Shown: positions 1 through 9,140 of the stretch, in pieces | Layout: the number at the start of each line of letters is the position of its first letter | How positions within the stretch are numbered: the first letter of the stretch is position 1 | Assembly (NCBI GenBank): GCA_965214625.1 | Contig: OZ243962.1 | Span: 2,356,001 to 2,420,000, forward strand | Direction: 5' to 3' | Source of the DNA: G965214625 sp965214625 | Lineage (GTDB): Bacteria > Pseudomonadota > Gammaproteobacteria > Arenicellales > Poriferihabitantaceae | DNA length: 64,000 bases | Notes under the pieces: generated by a model | Database searches by the model: none | Seen by the model: the letters and a program-made list of their open reading frames with translations, nothing else | What the model was told of the DNA's origin: nothing | Translations under genes and position numbers: made by a program

Positions 1-354
1 GAGTGGGTCCCATCGCAGCTGTTTTCGATGACGCCGATGTGGTTGAATTTTTTCGAGAACCCGGTGACCATTCAATTCCTGCATCGCTGGTTGGCCATGT
101 TGGTGTTGCTGGGGACCGTATTTTATGCAATACGGATTTTCCATGCCGACAAATCGAATTTCGCCACGTGGATCAGTATTGTCCTCGTTGCCGTTGCCGT
201 TGTTCAGGTCATTTTGGGGATTGTGACACTGCTCTTGCATGTGCCGTCGATACTGGCTGTGACCCATCAGGCAGGCGCCCTGATCCTGTTGACGGTCGTT
301 GTGGTCAGTCTCGCGGCACGATTCCAGAAATGGATTCCGCGACAGACAGGGTGA
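1..354 (+). CDS. ctaA: Heme A synthase (COX15/CtaA family), C-terminal part
   Basis: Partial gene entering from the left edge; the frame is open from base 1 to the stop at 352-354. Heme A synthase oxidises the C8 methyl of heme O to give heme A for cytochrome oxidase and sits in the inner membrane. The visible residues match the last third of the proteobacterial COX15-type enzyme: FENPVTIQFLHRWLA, with a histidine expected to bind heme, then hydrophobic helices and a final LAVTHQAGALILL helix with the second conserved histidine. The methionines visible at 28 and 37 are internal. No ctaB or SCO gene follows. Confidence 0.85.
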   Translation, partial: EWVPSQLFSMTPMWLNFFENPVTIQFLHRWLAMLVLLGTVFYAIRIFHADKSNFATWISIVLVAVAVVQVILGIVTLLLHVPSILAVTHQAGALILLTVVVVSLAARFQKWIPRQTG

Positions 355-856
355 GCTGCACACTCGGACCATTGTCTGCGATCGGTTATCAGTCATGGAT
401 CTGAAAACAGTATCGGCCAAAGTCATATTGTCGCGATCGATGGCACTGGATTGGCAGACACGGTGATTTCGGCAGAACCCGTAACCGCACATTGATGCTC
501 AGAGTAGCACGGGACACGAGTTGATTTATAGTCATCCGGATACCAGTCATTCATTCTGGGAAAAAGGCATGGACCACGACCACAACCGCATCATCCAGAC
601 CCAAGGGCTGTTTCGATGGACACACAAACGTTCCGATCAGTTTTTTGCTCGTTACTGTTTTTGGGGCCCGGACCGTGTCTTGGCATCTTGGAACGCTGTG
701 CGGACCGGTCGATGAGAATTGCCGCTACACATGATGAACACGACAACCTATAATCGGCCTTTACCCAAGGTACTGTGAGGTTGATGGCAAGAAGACAGCA
801 CCGATTCACCCCAATGGGATTCATCCATCCTATCGTATAACAGACGAAATATCGGT
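355..856. other. Intergenic stretch, nothing recognised
   Basis: About 500 bases between the heme A synthase stop and the LolA-like gene. Short open frames exist on both strands, but none reads like a known protein, has a convincing ribosome binding site or keeps the composition of its neighbours. No clear terminator hairpin was seen. Confidence 0.5.
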
Positions 857-1480
857 ATGCGAATTCGATTTTTTTCTCTTTTACTGTTGTGTCTGTTCGG
901 CCTGTTTTCAATGTGTGCACGATTATCGGCAAATGATCAACTGGAATGGAATCTAACGGAGTTATTGCGGCAACTCGCCGAGATCAAGGAGGCCAGCATT
1001 GAGTTTGTGGAAAAAAGGGAATCCCTGTTTCTGGTCGATGAGTTGGAATTGAGTGGCTCGATTGTGTATCGTGCCCCTGATTACATGGAAAGGAATACGA
1101 CCAGTCCGATTATCGAGACGGTGATTATAGATGGGGATCTGATCACGATCAAAAAAGGCAAGAATAGTGGGAAGAAGGAAGGGATGGTGGAGACTCAAAA
1201 GTATACGATTGAAACCAATGCCTTGATGCACACGGCGGTTGGCAGTATTCGAGCCATGCTGGCGGGCAATCTACAGCAGTTGGGAGAAAGCTATCAGATA
1301 GAGATGACCGGTGATGAGGACAACTGGGCACTTGCACTGACGCCCCTTTCAAATGAAATCAAGGAGAAGGTCAGGAAAATTGCGCTGGCGGGTGATGGAG
1401 TGAAAATTCAGAGAATCGAAACGGTCAATGTGGATGGGGATCAAACCACACTGATCCTGACTTATCGGCAACTTCAATAA
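857..1480 (+). CDS. LolA-like outer-membrane lipoprotein carrier family protein
   Basis: 207 residues. An N-terminal signal peptide (MRIRFFSLLLLCLFGLFS, cleavage near residue 25) points to the periplasm. The body resembles LolA-related proteins (COG2834): a conserved FVEKRES segment in the first strand, GSIVYRAPDYMER, and alternating strands to the C-terminus. It lies 17 bases upstream of an MMPL-type exporter. The LolA-like plus MMPL (COG4258) pairing is typical of aryl-polyene and related outer-membrane lipid gene clusters, but no ketosynthase, acyl carrier protein or acyltransferase gene is present here. Cargo is therefore unknown. This is probably not the housekeeping LolA, which normally neighbours ftsK or rarA. 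Confidence 0.75.
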   Translation: MRIRFFSLLLLCLFGLFSMCARLSANDQLEWNLTELLRQLAEIKEASIEFVEKRESLFLVDELELSGSIVYRAPDYMERNTTSPIIETVIIDGDLITIKKGKNSGKKEGMVETQKYTIETNALMHTAVGSIRAMLAGNLQQLGESYQIEMTGDEDNWALALTPLSNEIKEKVRKIALAGDGVKIQRIETVNVDGDQTTLILTYRQLQ

Positions 1481-1497
1481 CCTTTGACCAGACAACG

Positions 1498-3840
1498 GTG
1501 TGCAATCGGGACAAAAAGAAAGCCATTGGTATTGTTGTTCTGTTGATTTTGTCCCTTGTTGTCATTCAGACAAAAGGGAAAGTTTCTACCGATCTCTCTG
1601 TTTTTCTTCCTGAAGCCAGTACAAAGGCTGAAAACCTACTGCATTATCAACTCGATAAAGGCGCTTCTTCCAATCTCATCTTTATTGCACTGACTGGCCT
1701 GCCCACGGATGAACTGGTCGAGGTCAACCAGCGGATGACGGACAAGCTACGCCAGTCCGATTTGTTCAGCAAGGTGACGAATAGCGCGGATCAGTATAGT
1801 GCGGACGATCTGTCGGTGCTGGAAACATATCGGTACCTGCTCAGTCGACATGATCTCGACTTTCAGTTTTCCACGGCGGGGTTCGAAAAATCACTGAATG
1901 AGCGATTGGAAGGGCTTGCCTCGGCCACATCCGACGTTGAGAAACGGTATCTCCGGCAGGATCCGACCGGCGAAGTGATCCATCTTCTCGGCGAGTGGCA
2001 AGGCAAGCTGAGCCGGCACAAAACACCGGAACAGGTAAGGGGAATCTGGTTTTCCGAAGACCACCAGCGGTCGTTGATTCTGGCTGAGATCGAGGCTGAT
2101 ATCTCCGATCTGGATAATCAGGTCAATGCGGTGGTTGAAACAAGGAAGATATTCGACCAGGTCAAAACACCGCCTGTCGAAATGATCATGACCGGCCCGG
2201 CAGCTTTCGCGGTCGAGTCCGGTGAGGATATCCGCGAAGATGCCCGGTGGCTAACGTCCCTGGCGGTGTTTTTCGTTGTCTTGTTTTTGGGATCTGTCTA
2301 TCGGTCATTGCTATCGGTTGCGCTGGTTGTCTCTCCGTTGATTGTTGGTGTGGTTATTGCGACTGCCAGTATCTTGTTGCTCTATGATCAGATACACGGG
2401 ATTACACTGGCATTCGGCATTACACTGGCTGGTGTGGCCGTGGACTATTCCATTCACCTGTTAACAGGCATGTCGGCTGACCGGGCATCGACCCGATCGC
2501 ATGTGGTGAAAATCTGGCGTACCCTGCGACTGGGTGTGGTGTCCACCATTATTGCCTATACCGCTTTTCTGTTGTCTGGATTCGGGGGACTACAACAACT
2601 CGGACTGTTTACGATTGTGGGTTTGACAACGGCCGCATTGTTCTCCCGCTGGGTGTTACCCATTTTGGCAACCCGGGCCCGTACCACGGAACAGGGGCTG
2701 GTGCGTGTCCACAACGTCTTTAAATCGCTCGGCCAAAAGGCCTCGGCAAGTCGATGGCTTGTCGCCGGAGCGGTGACTGTTGCACTGACGACTCTGGTGA
2801 TGACAGACCGCCCACTGCTTCATCTTGATGTCGATTCCCTGAGCCCCATCAAGGACAGTCGCCGGGCCGAAGGCAAACTGTTGCGGGGTGATCTGGGGTT
2901 TTGGTTTGGCGGCAGTATGTTGGTTGTAACAGCAAGCGACAAGGAAGCCGTGCTTCAAAAAACCGAGGATATTGAAGGTGCGCTTGATAACCTGGTTGAG
3001 GACGGACAGATCGACAGCTACGATATGGCTGCCCACTTTCTGTCCAGTCAGGCGAGGCAGGCGCTGAAGCAGCAACAGGTTTCGGATACCGAGACAATCA
3101 GGGCGAATCTCGAGTCTGCGTTGAAGCGCTTCCCCTTTCGAGAGACAGTGTTTGATCCCTTTTTCGATGGATTGGCGAAGACCGGGGAGTTGGCGTTGCT
3201 GACCCCAGAAATGCTCGTAGAGACGCCCGTTGGCAGGAAATTGGAGCCGCTGCTGTTTGACTTCGGACACGAAGCGGCAGGCGTGATCCTGTTGCACGGA
3301 GTCAGCGACCGGCAGGCCATGCTGAGGTTCGCGGAAAACCATGAAAACGTGCTGTTTCTACATCTTAAATCCGCAGCCACCGACCTGGTGGCACGCAGTG
3401 TCGATCGGGTCTCGGTGATCATGATCGGCTGTATTGTGCTGATCTATGGTTGCCTGGCGCTTGCTTTCAGGAGTTTCGTCAGGCCACTGAAGATCATGAT
3501 TCCGACCCTGTCTGCCGCCGTGGTTGTTGCCGCGGTACTGATTGTGCTCGATCAGCCATTGAGTATTTTCCACTTGATTTCGTTATTGTTGGTCGTTGGA
3601 CTCGGGTTGGACTATGCGCTGTTTTTTAATCGATTGCCTGAAAATGCGCTCGAATGGGATACGACGTTCAAGTCGTTATGGGTATGTGGAGTGACCACCA
3701 TACTGGTGTTTGGCATTTTGATGTTCTCCCGGACACCTCCTCTCGAAGCCATTGGAGTGACCGTTGGGATCGGTTCCTTGATGAGTATTGTATTTGCCGC
3801 GATGTGGGCGACAACCCCTGAAAAGATGAAATCGGTTTGA
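1498..3840 (+). CDS. MMPL/RND-type exporter (COG4258 family)
   Basis: 780 residues starting at GTG, 17 bases after the LolA-like gene, so probably co-transcribed. It has the duplicated RND architecture: an N-terminal helix (residues 10-25), a periplasmic domain with VFLPEAST and a conserved MIMTGPAAFAVES segment near 235, a five-helix block around 250-400, a second helix near 420, a second periplasmic domain with VDSLSPI, and a last helix block from about 640 to 775. GLGLDYALFFNRL is the usual MMPL transmembrane motif. Members of this family move lipids or polyketide-like products across the inner membrane, energised by protons. The product moved here cannot be deduced. Confidence 0.82.
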   Translation: MCNRDKKKAIGIVVLLILSLVVIQTKGKVSTDLSVFLPEASTKAENLLHYQLDKGASSNLIFIALTGLPTDELVEVNQRMTDKLRQSDLFSKVTNSADQYSADDLSVLETYRYLLSRHDLDFQFSTAGFEKSLNERLEGLASATSDVEKRYLRQDPTGEVIHLLGEWQGKLSRHKTPEQVRGIWFSEDHQRSLILAEIEADISDLDNQVNAVVETRKIFDQVKTPPVEMIMTGPAAFAVESGEDIREDARWLTSLAVFFVVLFLGSVYRSLLSVALVVSPLIVGVVIATASILLLYDQIHGITLAFGITLAGVAVDYSIHLLTGMSADRASTRSHVVKIWRTLRLGVVSTIIAYTAFLLSGFGGLQQLGLFTIVGLTTAALFSRWVLPILATRARTTEQGLVRVHNVFKSLGQKASASRWLVAGAVTVALTTLVMTDRPLLHLDVDSLSPIKDSRRAEGKLLRGDLGFWFGGSMLVVTASDKEAVLQKTEDIEGALDNLVEDGQIDSYDMAAHFLSSQARQALKQQQVSDTETIRANLESALKRFPFRETVFDPFFDGLAKTGELALLTPEMLVETPVGRKLEPLLFDFGHEAAGVILLHGVSDRQAMLRFAENHENVLFLHLKSAATDLVARSVDRVSVIMIGCIVLIYGCLALAFRSFVRPLKIMIPTLSAAVVVAAVLIVLDQPLSIFHLISLLLVVGLGLDYALFFNRLPENALEWDTTFKSLWVCGVTTILVFGILMFSRTPPLEAIGVTVGIGSLMSIVFAAMWATTPEKMKSV

Positions 3841-3914
3841 TGACATGACGCTATGGGTCAGTGCAGATAAAGAGAGCCCGTGCCGGTTGTCCTTGAAAAA
3901 CCGGATATAGTTGT

Positions 3915-3943
3915 TGCCACTGCCCTGTTCTTGTTCAGTGGCA
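3915..3943 (+). terminator. Possible hairpin after the exporter gene
   Basis: An 8-base perfect inverted repeat (TGCCACTG / CAGTGGCA) with a 13-base loop lies about 75 bases after the exporter stop, in the 209-base gap before the sulfatase. There is no T tract, so this is a weak terminator candidate at best. Confidence 0.3.
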
Positions 3944-4049
3944 CGGTGAACAAGACGGTCCCGGATGCATATTCGAGTGACCGAATTCAATCCAATCAGA
4001 GACTGAATTTTGTATACTGCGTCTTGGACTCATTCCAGACAATCAGCCA

Positions 4050-5621
4050 ATGACCAGCACCAGCCAACGTAATATCGTGATCGTGATGGCGGATCAACTG
4101 ACTGCATTTGCACTCGGGTGTTATGGCAATCGACAAGTGCACAGTCCCCATATCGATAGGCTGGCCAATCAGGGGGTGACATTCGATGCCGCCTATAGCA
4201 GCAGTCCGTTGTGCACACCGGCGCGTTATGCCTTCATGACCGGGCAAAATATTTCCAGGTGCCGGGGTTATGACAATGCCGCCTACATGCCCTCGACCAT
4301 GCCGACCTTTGCGCACTATTTGCGTTTGATGGGGTATCGGACCTGCTTGTCCGGAAAGATGCACTTTGTCGGCGCAGACCAGTTGCACGGCTTCGAAGAC
4401 CGGGTAACGACCGATATTTATCCGGCAGATTTCGGGTGGGTGCCCGACTGGACCAATCCCGATGAGCGAATCGACCTTTGGTATCACAACATGTCGAGTG
4501 TCAAACAGGCGGGTGTTGCGGCGATTACCAATCAACTGTCCTATGATGATGAAGTCGGCTATCAGTCCCTGAAGGTTCTCTATGACCATGCAAGAAGCAA
4601 CGACAGCAGGCCACTTTGTCTGGTGGTCAGTTTTATCCATCCCCACGACCCGTACGTGACCCGGCAAAAATATTGGGACCTGTATGATGAGACTGAGATT
4701 GCCCTGCCATCGGTCACCGGCGCGATGGGGGCACAACGGGACCCACACACGGCACGGTTGGAAAAAGTGATCGCACGGGATGCGGTGGATATCAGCGACC
4801 AGGAGATTATCAATGCGAGAAGGGCGTATTACGGCAACGTCTCTTATGTGGATGAATGGCTGGGTCGGTTGCAGGTTGCCCTGGACGAGTGCCATCTGAC
4901 GGACAACACCACTTTGCTTCTGACCGCTGATCACGGTGACATGCTGGGTGAATTTGGTCTGTGGTACAAGATGTCCTTTCGGGAATGGTCGAATCGGGTT
5001 CCCTTGATCATCCATAGCCCTTCCCGTTTCTCACCGAAACGGGTTCCCCAGTCGGTTTCCTTGGTCGATGTTCTCCCCACGTTGATGGATATTGCGAACG
5101 AAGGGAGTGTCGCGGACAAGCGGGAAGTGATTGATTCGATCGATGGAAGAAGTCTTGTCAACCTGTGTGATGGTATCACGGCCAATGATCCGGACCGGGC
5201 GGTGAGTGAATATCTTGCAGAAGGGGCGGAAGCCCCGATGCTGATGATCCGACAGGGGCGCTATAAATATACGACCTGTAAAACGGATCCCGAACAGCTC
5301 TTTGATCTGGCGTCAGACCCCAATGAACTGATCAATCTGGCTGATGAGCCGGGTTATCAGACACAAGTCGAGGATTTCAGGCAGCAGGCCAGGGCGCACT
5401 GGGACGAAGACCAGGTCCAGCACCAGGTCATTCGTGAGCAACAGCGGCGAAGGGCTGTCCATTCGGCATTGAGAACAGGCCGGTATCAAGCGTGGGATTT
5501 TGAACCCCGACACGACGCATCAAACGACTATACGCGCAGCCACCGGGATCTGACCCAGTTTGACATCATGTCGAGATATCCCCGGCCCAATCCGTTTAAC
5601 CCGGAGTCTGGCCACGATTGA
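4050..5621 (+). CDS. betC: Choline-sulfatase
   Basis: 523 residues. Hydrolyses choline-O-sulfate to choline and sulfate in the cytoplasm. The N-terminus shows the metal-binding VMADQL (Asp15) and the sulfatase signature CTPAR at residues 55-59, where Cys55 is converted to formylglycine. Later metal and active-site segments are SFIHPHDPY, LLTADHGDMLGE and the lysine in LWYKMSF. The C-terminal tail from about 460 (RRRAVHSALRTGRYQAWDF) matches the extension specific to choline sulfatases and separates it from other arylsulfatases. No betA, betB or betI is adjacent. The choline released could feed the dimethylglycine/sarcosine-type dehydrogenases elsewhere in the window. It ends 21 bases from the convergent coq7. 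Confidence 0.88.
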   Translation: MTSTSQRNIVIVMADQLTAFALGCYGNRQVHSPHIDRLANQGVTFDAAYSSSPLCTPARYAFMTGQNISRCRGYDNAAYMPSTMPTFAHYLRLMGYRTCLSGKMHFVGADQLHGFEDRVTTDIYPADFGWVPDWTNPDERIDLWYHNMSSVKQAGVAAITNQLSYDDEVGYQSLKVLYDHARSNDSRPLCLVVSFIHPHDPYVTRQKYWDLYDETEIALPSVTGAMGAQRDPHTARLEKVIARDAVDISDQEIINARRAYYGNVSYVDEWLGRLQVALDECHLTDNTTLLLTADHGDMLGEFGLWYKMSFREWSNRVPLIIHSPSRFSPKRVPQSVSLVDVLPTLMDIANEGSVADKREVIDSIDGRSLVNLCDGITANDPDRAVSEYLAEGAEAPMLMIRQGRYKYTTCKTDPEQLFDLASDPNELINLADEPGYQTQVEDFRQQARAHWDEDQVQHQVIREQQRRRAVHSALRTGRYQAWDFEPRHDASNDYTRSHRDLTQFDIMSRYPRPNPFNPESGHD

Positions 5622-5642
5622 TCAGGAATGTTGCTGGCGGTG

Positions 5643-6284
5643 TCAGATCCAGTGCGCTGTTCGGGTCATCAGTACTGAAGTCAATTTCATCAGCGTTTTA
5701 ATCGGAGCAGGGAGTTCCGCTGCTCCCGCTGCAATGGCCGCTTCAGCATGCTGGCTCTCGTCCTTTTTCATCTGCAGGACAATTTCCCTGCTCCGGTCAT
5801 CTGCCTCGGGCAGTTTGCCGAGATGACTTTCAAGGTGGGTGGTCACCTGCCGTTCCGTTTCCGCGACAAAGCCCAGGTTCCACTTGTTTCCGGCAAGTCC
5901 GGCGACTGTCCCGATCAAATACGCCCCTGTGTACCAAAATGGATTCAGGGCACTCTTGCGTCCCCCCAGTTCGACAATACGTTGCTCACACCAGGCAAGA
6001 TGATCCACCTCCTCACGCGCGGCCACTTCCATCTGCTGTTGGGTATGATGATCCCGTGCCGTCATCGCCTGACTTTGATAAAGTGCCTGGGCACAGATTT
6101 CACCCACGTGATTGACCCGCATGTATCTTGCCGACTCGACCTGTTCTTGTTTCGTCAGTTCGGGATTTTCTGCCGATGTTCCCGGATAGGGCCTGTTTGC
6201 AGTCGGAGGCACTGTCAGCGTTGCAAGTGAACGGGAGAGATGAACCAGTAATTGGTCCGATGTACTGTAATAACGAGATGTCAT
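5643..6284 (-). CDS. coq7: Ubiquinone biosynthesis 5-demethoxyubiquinol hydroxylase, Coq7 type
   Basis: 213 residues. Di-iron monooxygenase that hydroxylates 2-polyprenyl-3-methyl-6-methoxy-1,4-benzoquinol, a late step of ubiquinone synthesis, at the inner membrane. The six iron ligands can be placed: Glu62 (NHVGE), Glu92 and His95 (EEVDH), Glu144 (AETERQ), Glu176 and His179 (DESQH). Length and spacing match bacterial Coq7 proteins. It is a single gene, convergent with betC, and both genes end within about 20 bases of each other without an obvious terminator. Confidence 0.93.
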   Translation of the reverse strand: MTSRYYSTSDQLLVHLSRSLATLTVPPTANRPYPGTSAENPELTKQEQVESARYMRVNHVGEICAQALYQSQAMTARDHHTQQQMEVAAREEVDHLAWCEQRIVELGGRKSALNPFWYTGAYLIGTVAGLAGNKWNLGFVAETERQVTTHLESHLGKLPEADDRSREIVLQMKKDESQHAEAAIAAGAAELPAPIKTLMKLTSVLMTRTAHWI

Positions 6285-6681
6285 GGATGGATTTTGCCTA
6301 GTCTGTCTTCAGATTGACAGTGTTGGTGATGGAGATAGTATCAAATGTGCACAGGAATGTATCATTGAGTCCAAGCCCTTGTGATTTGTGTTCCCGTAAA
6401 AGATTTGATTGTAGACTTCAAGACTGTTGTTGGCCAAATCAACGCCCAACCAGGGTCATGTCGGATGGAAAAGGCTGTCATTTAATCGATATGACACCTC
6501 AGTAGGTTAAACAACGGATCATCAGATTCTCCAGGTGAAAAGGATGAGAACTAGCCCATTGGTTTATGTGCGACGGGATCGAACAATTCATTGCTCGCTA
6601 CACCAAGGGGCTCATGTCCGAAGTACTGACGTCCCTATCTGTTTCTTGCATTTCTGTACAGTATCAAGTACTTTTTCTGGT
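6285..6681. other. Intergenic stretch, nothing recognised
   Basis: About 400 bases between the divergent coq7 start and the antitoxin remnant. It must hold the coq7 promoter on the minus strand, but no convincing -35/-10 pair, operator or small gene was identified. Confidence 0.45.
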
Positions 6682-7016
6682 ATGAAAACAACCTCTGTTA
6701 CCGGACTTCGCCGCAATCTGTCGACAACGATCAATGAAGCGGCCAGTGACCACAACCCGTGCTGATCACACGAAGCGGCGGTAAAGCTTCCGTCGTGCTC
6801 GTCGCGCTGGACGATTTCGCTTCCTACGAGGAGACAAGCTATCTTTTGCGCAGCCCCAGAAATGCGGCAAGACTTCGCGCTTCCATTGCGGAACTTAACG
6901 AGGAAGCCTCATATGGGAAGGTTCCCAAAGGAAGCGTTTGTCGGCATTCAGACAGCCGATCGAAATACCCGAGACTTGGCGCATGCAGCATGCACGGTGA
7001 AGAAAGACCATGCTGA
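6682..7016 (+). pseudogene. Phd/YefM-family antitoxin, frameshifted
   Basis: The first frame starts with ATG at 6682 and reads MKTTSVTGLRRNLSTTINEA...DHNP, the N-terminal DNA-binding half of a Phd/YefM antitoxin. It then stops in its own frame near 6765. The rest, LITRSGGKASVVLVALDDF then YLLRSPRNAARLRASIAEL, continues in the +1 frame from about 6759. Adding one G in CAACCCGTGCTGATC would restore DHNPVLITR, the usual family sequence, so a single-base deletion (real or a sequencing error) breaks the gene. The tail after about 6900 does not resemble a normal antitoxin end. No YoeB- or RelE-like toxin follows; a glutathione transferase gene begins at 7010. Confidence 0.7.
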
Positions 7017-7654
7017 CCCTCTATGGCAGGGGCACATCCGATAGCGTGCAAAAGGCGCTTTGGGCACTCGGCGAGACCGGTCAAGAATTTCAGCATATAC
7101 CATTGGGAGGTTCCTTTGGTGGGTTGAATGACCCTGGCTTCGCTGCCATGAACCCCCACTGCCGTGTACCGACTTTGAAGGACGGAGATACTGTGGTGTG
7201 GGAAAGCGATGCAATTGTCAGATACGTCGCGGCGAGGTACGCTTACGCTACTCTTTGGCCGGTGGATATCTGCGAACGTTCGCAGGCTGATCAATGGATG
7301 GCCTGGACCCTGGCACACCTCTACGATGACTCGAATCTCCTGTTCTGGCTCACGGTGCGTACTCCGGTTGCAGATCAGGACGAGATGCGCATTGAACAAG
7401 TGCACGAGAGCCTTTCTGCAAAATATCTTCTTCTGGACCGGCACCTGTCGACGCACAAATTCATGGCGGGTGAACGGCTTACAATGGCGGATATTCCGCC
7501 TGGTGCGACGCTTTACCGCTACTTCAGTCTTCCTGTCGAACGGGCAACTCTGCCAAATCTGGAGCGGTGGTATGAACTGCTTTGCGCGAGAGAACCCTAT
7601 CGCAAGTATGTGATGGTCACGTTCGAGGAACTTCGAGGTCGTCTGGAGATGTAG
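7010..7654 (+). CDS. Glutathione S-transferase family protein
   Basis: 214 residues. The N-terminal thioredoxin-like domain (MLTLYGRGTSDSVQKALWAL) carries the usual glutathione-binding elements NPHCRVPTLKDGD and ESDAIVRYVA. The helical C-terminal domain holds the family N-capping segment HKFMAGERLTMADI near residues 145-160. The natural substrate cannot be told; bacterial relatives of this type act in detoxification or are of unknown role. ATG at 7010 follows GAAGAAAGACC, a reasonable ribosome binding site. The start lies inside the tail of the broken antitoxin frame, so this gene probably lies at an old rearrangement point. Confidence 0.85.
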   Translation: MLTLYGRGTSDSVQKALWALGETGQEFQHIPLGGSFGGLNDPGFAAMNPHCRVPTLKDGDTVVWESDAIVRYVAARYAYATLWPVDICERSQADQWMAWTLAHLYDDSNLLFWLTVRTPVADQDEMRIEQVHESLSAKYLLLDRHLSTHKFMAGERLTMADIPPGATLYRYFSLPVERATLPNLERWYELLCAREPYRKYVMVTFEELRGRLEM

Positions 7655-8378
7655 CATACCGGCTCCCACGCATCTGCCGATTTAAGCGAGACGCTACCGA
7701 CAACAGAAATTATGGCACAGTCGGTTTTGTGAGACAGAAATCACAAGACTGTTGCGGTATCAATCTGCAGCGGTCTTGTGTGCCGTTAAAGGACCGTGTG
7801 ATGGCATCGTCGTAATCGGGTGTGACTGAACCCACTTTCCGAGAATAGTTTGCCGGATTGTTATGTCACTCATCAGTCAATTTTTCATGGAAACATATTC
7901 GCCATACGTGTTCATCCGGGCAGGTGACTAAGGAGTGGATATGATTTTCTTAAACCGTTTCAGCGCAACTTTGATCCTGGCTGGGTTTTAGGTGTCGTTG
8001 GAATTTGTCTTTGATTTGATCGGCAAGTCGAAACGGACCGACTCCTGATCGCACAATGCTGTTATCACTTTATTAAGAGCGGGTCCGGCAATACTTCGCC
8101 AGCGGTGAACCATTGCAGTCAAATAGCGGGTCTCGCCATAGTCTCAATGAGTCGGTGCGGGTCGAAGCGCACTCGTAAGAAAGAACTATCTGTTGTCTTC
8201 CAATACCACCACTATTCTCCTGTCTACCTTGTCTGATAATCGATACCTCGATACCTAACAAGGAACAACAATGAAGAGGACCATAGTGCGCTGACATTGC
8301 TAAGTCATCGAAAGTCATTCGTAGCGCGGTAATGCTATACTGTGCAGGACATTTTGATGCCTGTTTGTATATATTCAT
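7655..8378. other. Long intergenic stretch, nothing recognised
   Basis: About 720 bases between the glutathione transferase and the DprA-like gene. Open frames on either strand (for example minus strand 8073-8387) have no recognisable protein signature. No hairpin with a T tract and no tRNA-like fold was seen. It may be decayed coding DNA, like other spots in this window. Confidence 0.45.
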
Positions 8379-9059
8379 ATGACGCAACTTCAGGTTTTTG
8401 CAAAAAACGAGAACCTTGATCTGTTTGTTGATGCAATTGATGCATCATTTGAGCTTGAGGCCTATGAAAAACTGTGGTGCCAACTTAAGACCAGCTTCAG
8501 GTCTATTGCCATTATCGAATCACGCAGGCTGAGCGATGAAGGCATTCGAAGAGCACGCAAGCTGACCACTGCATTGGTGAATGACCATTTTACAGTTGTC
8601 AGTGGTTTTGCTGAAGGGATTGATAGGGTTGCACATGAAACTGCTATTACCAAAGGTGGGCAGTCAATTGCCGTGATTGGTACGCCCTTGGGACATGTTT
8701 ACCCGAAATCCAATGCGAAACTACAGGAAAAAATTGCAAACGAGTTTCTCCTGATCAGTCAAGTCCCTGTTGAGCGCTATGAGTCGCAAAATCCCAAAAG
8801 CAATCGGTTCTTTTTTCCCGAGAGGAATAAGACCATGTCCGCTCTGACGGAGGCAACTGTCATCATTGAGGCCCGCGAGACATCAGGGGCCTTGATACAG
8901 GCCCGTGAAGTCCTCAAACAGGGCCGGAAGCTGTTCATTTTGAATAGCTGTTTTGAGCATCCGAAACTGACATGGCCCACTAAATTCGAATCTCAGGGTG
9001 CTATCCGCATTTGCGAGCATGAGGAACTCCGGCATGAACTGGTCGAACAGGCCCCGTAA
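8379..9059 (+). CDS. Short DprA/SMF-like Rossmann-fold protein
   Basis: 226 residues. The core resembles the DprA/Smf nucleotide-binding fold: VVSGFAEGIDRVAHETA near residue 80, AVIGTPLGHVYPKSN, LLISQVPV, then FPERNKTMSALTEATVIIEA and SGALIQAREVLKQGRKLF. Typical DprA proteins are about 350-380 residues with an N-terminal SAM-like and a C-terminal winged-helix domain; both are missing. DprA loads RecA on incoming single-stranded DNA, but stand-alone cores like this are common, and some lie in defence-related contexts. No comF, topA or sua5 neighbour is present. It is flanked by an empty stretch and by glcD, so context does not settle its job. Confidence 0.72.
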   Translation: MTQLQVFAKNENLDLFVDAIDASFELEAYEKLWCQLKTSFRSIAIIESRRLSDEGIRRARKLTTALVNDHFTVVSGFAEGIDRVAHETAITKGGQSIAVIGTPLGHVYPKSNAKLQEKIANEFLLISQVPVERYESQNPKSNRFFFPERNKTMSALTEATVIIEARETSGALIQAREVLKQGRKLFILNSCFEHPKLTWPTKFESQGAIRICEHEELRHELVEQAP

Positions 9060-9140
9060 AATCGGGGATATTGAACGCCCTGATCATTTTGTTTAAGGAT
9101 GGTTGCCCTATCGATATCGTCATAATAAGAGTGGTCAAAG

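Noticed and set aside
3..404. 133-residue open frame overlapping the heme A synthase end
   Set aside because: It is a shadow in another frame; the 1-354 frame has clear COX15 motifs.
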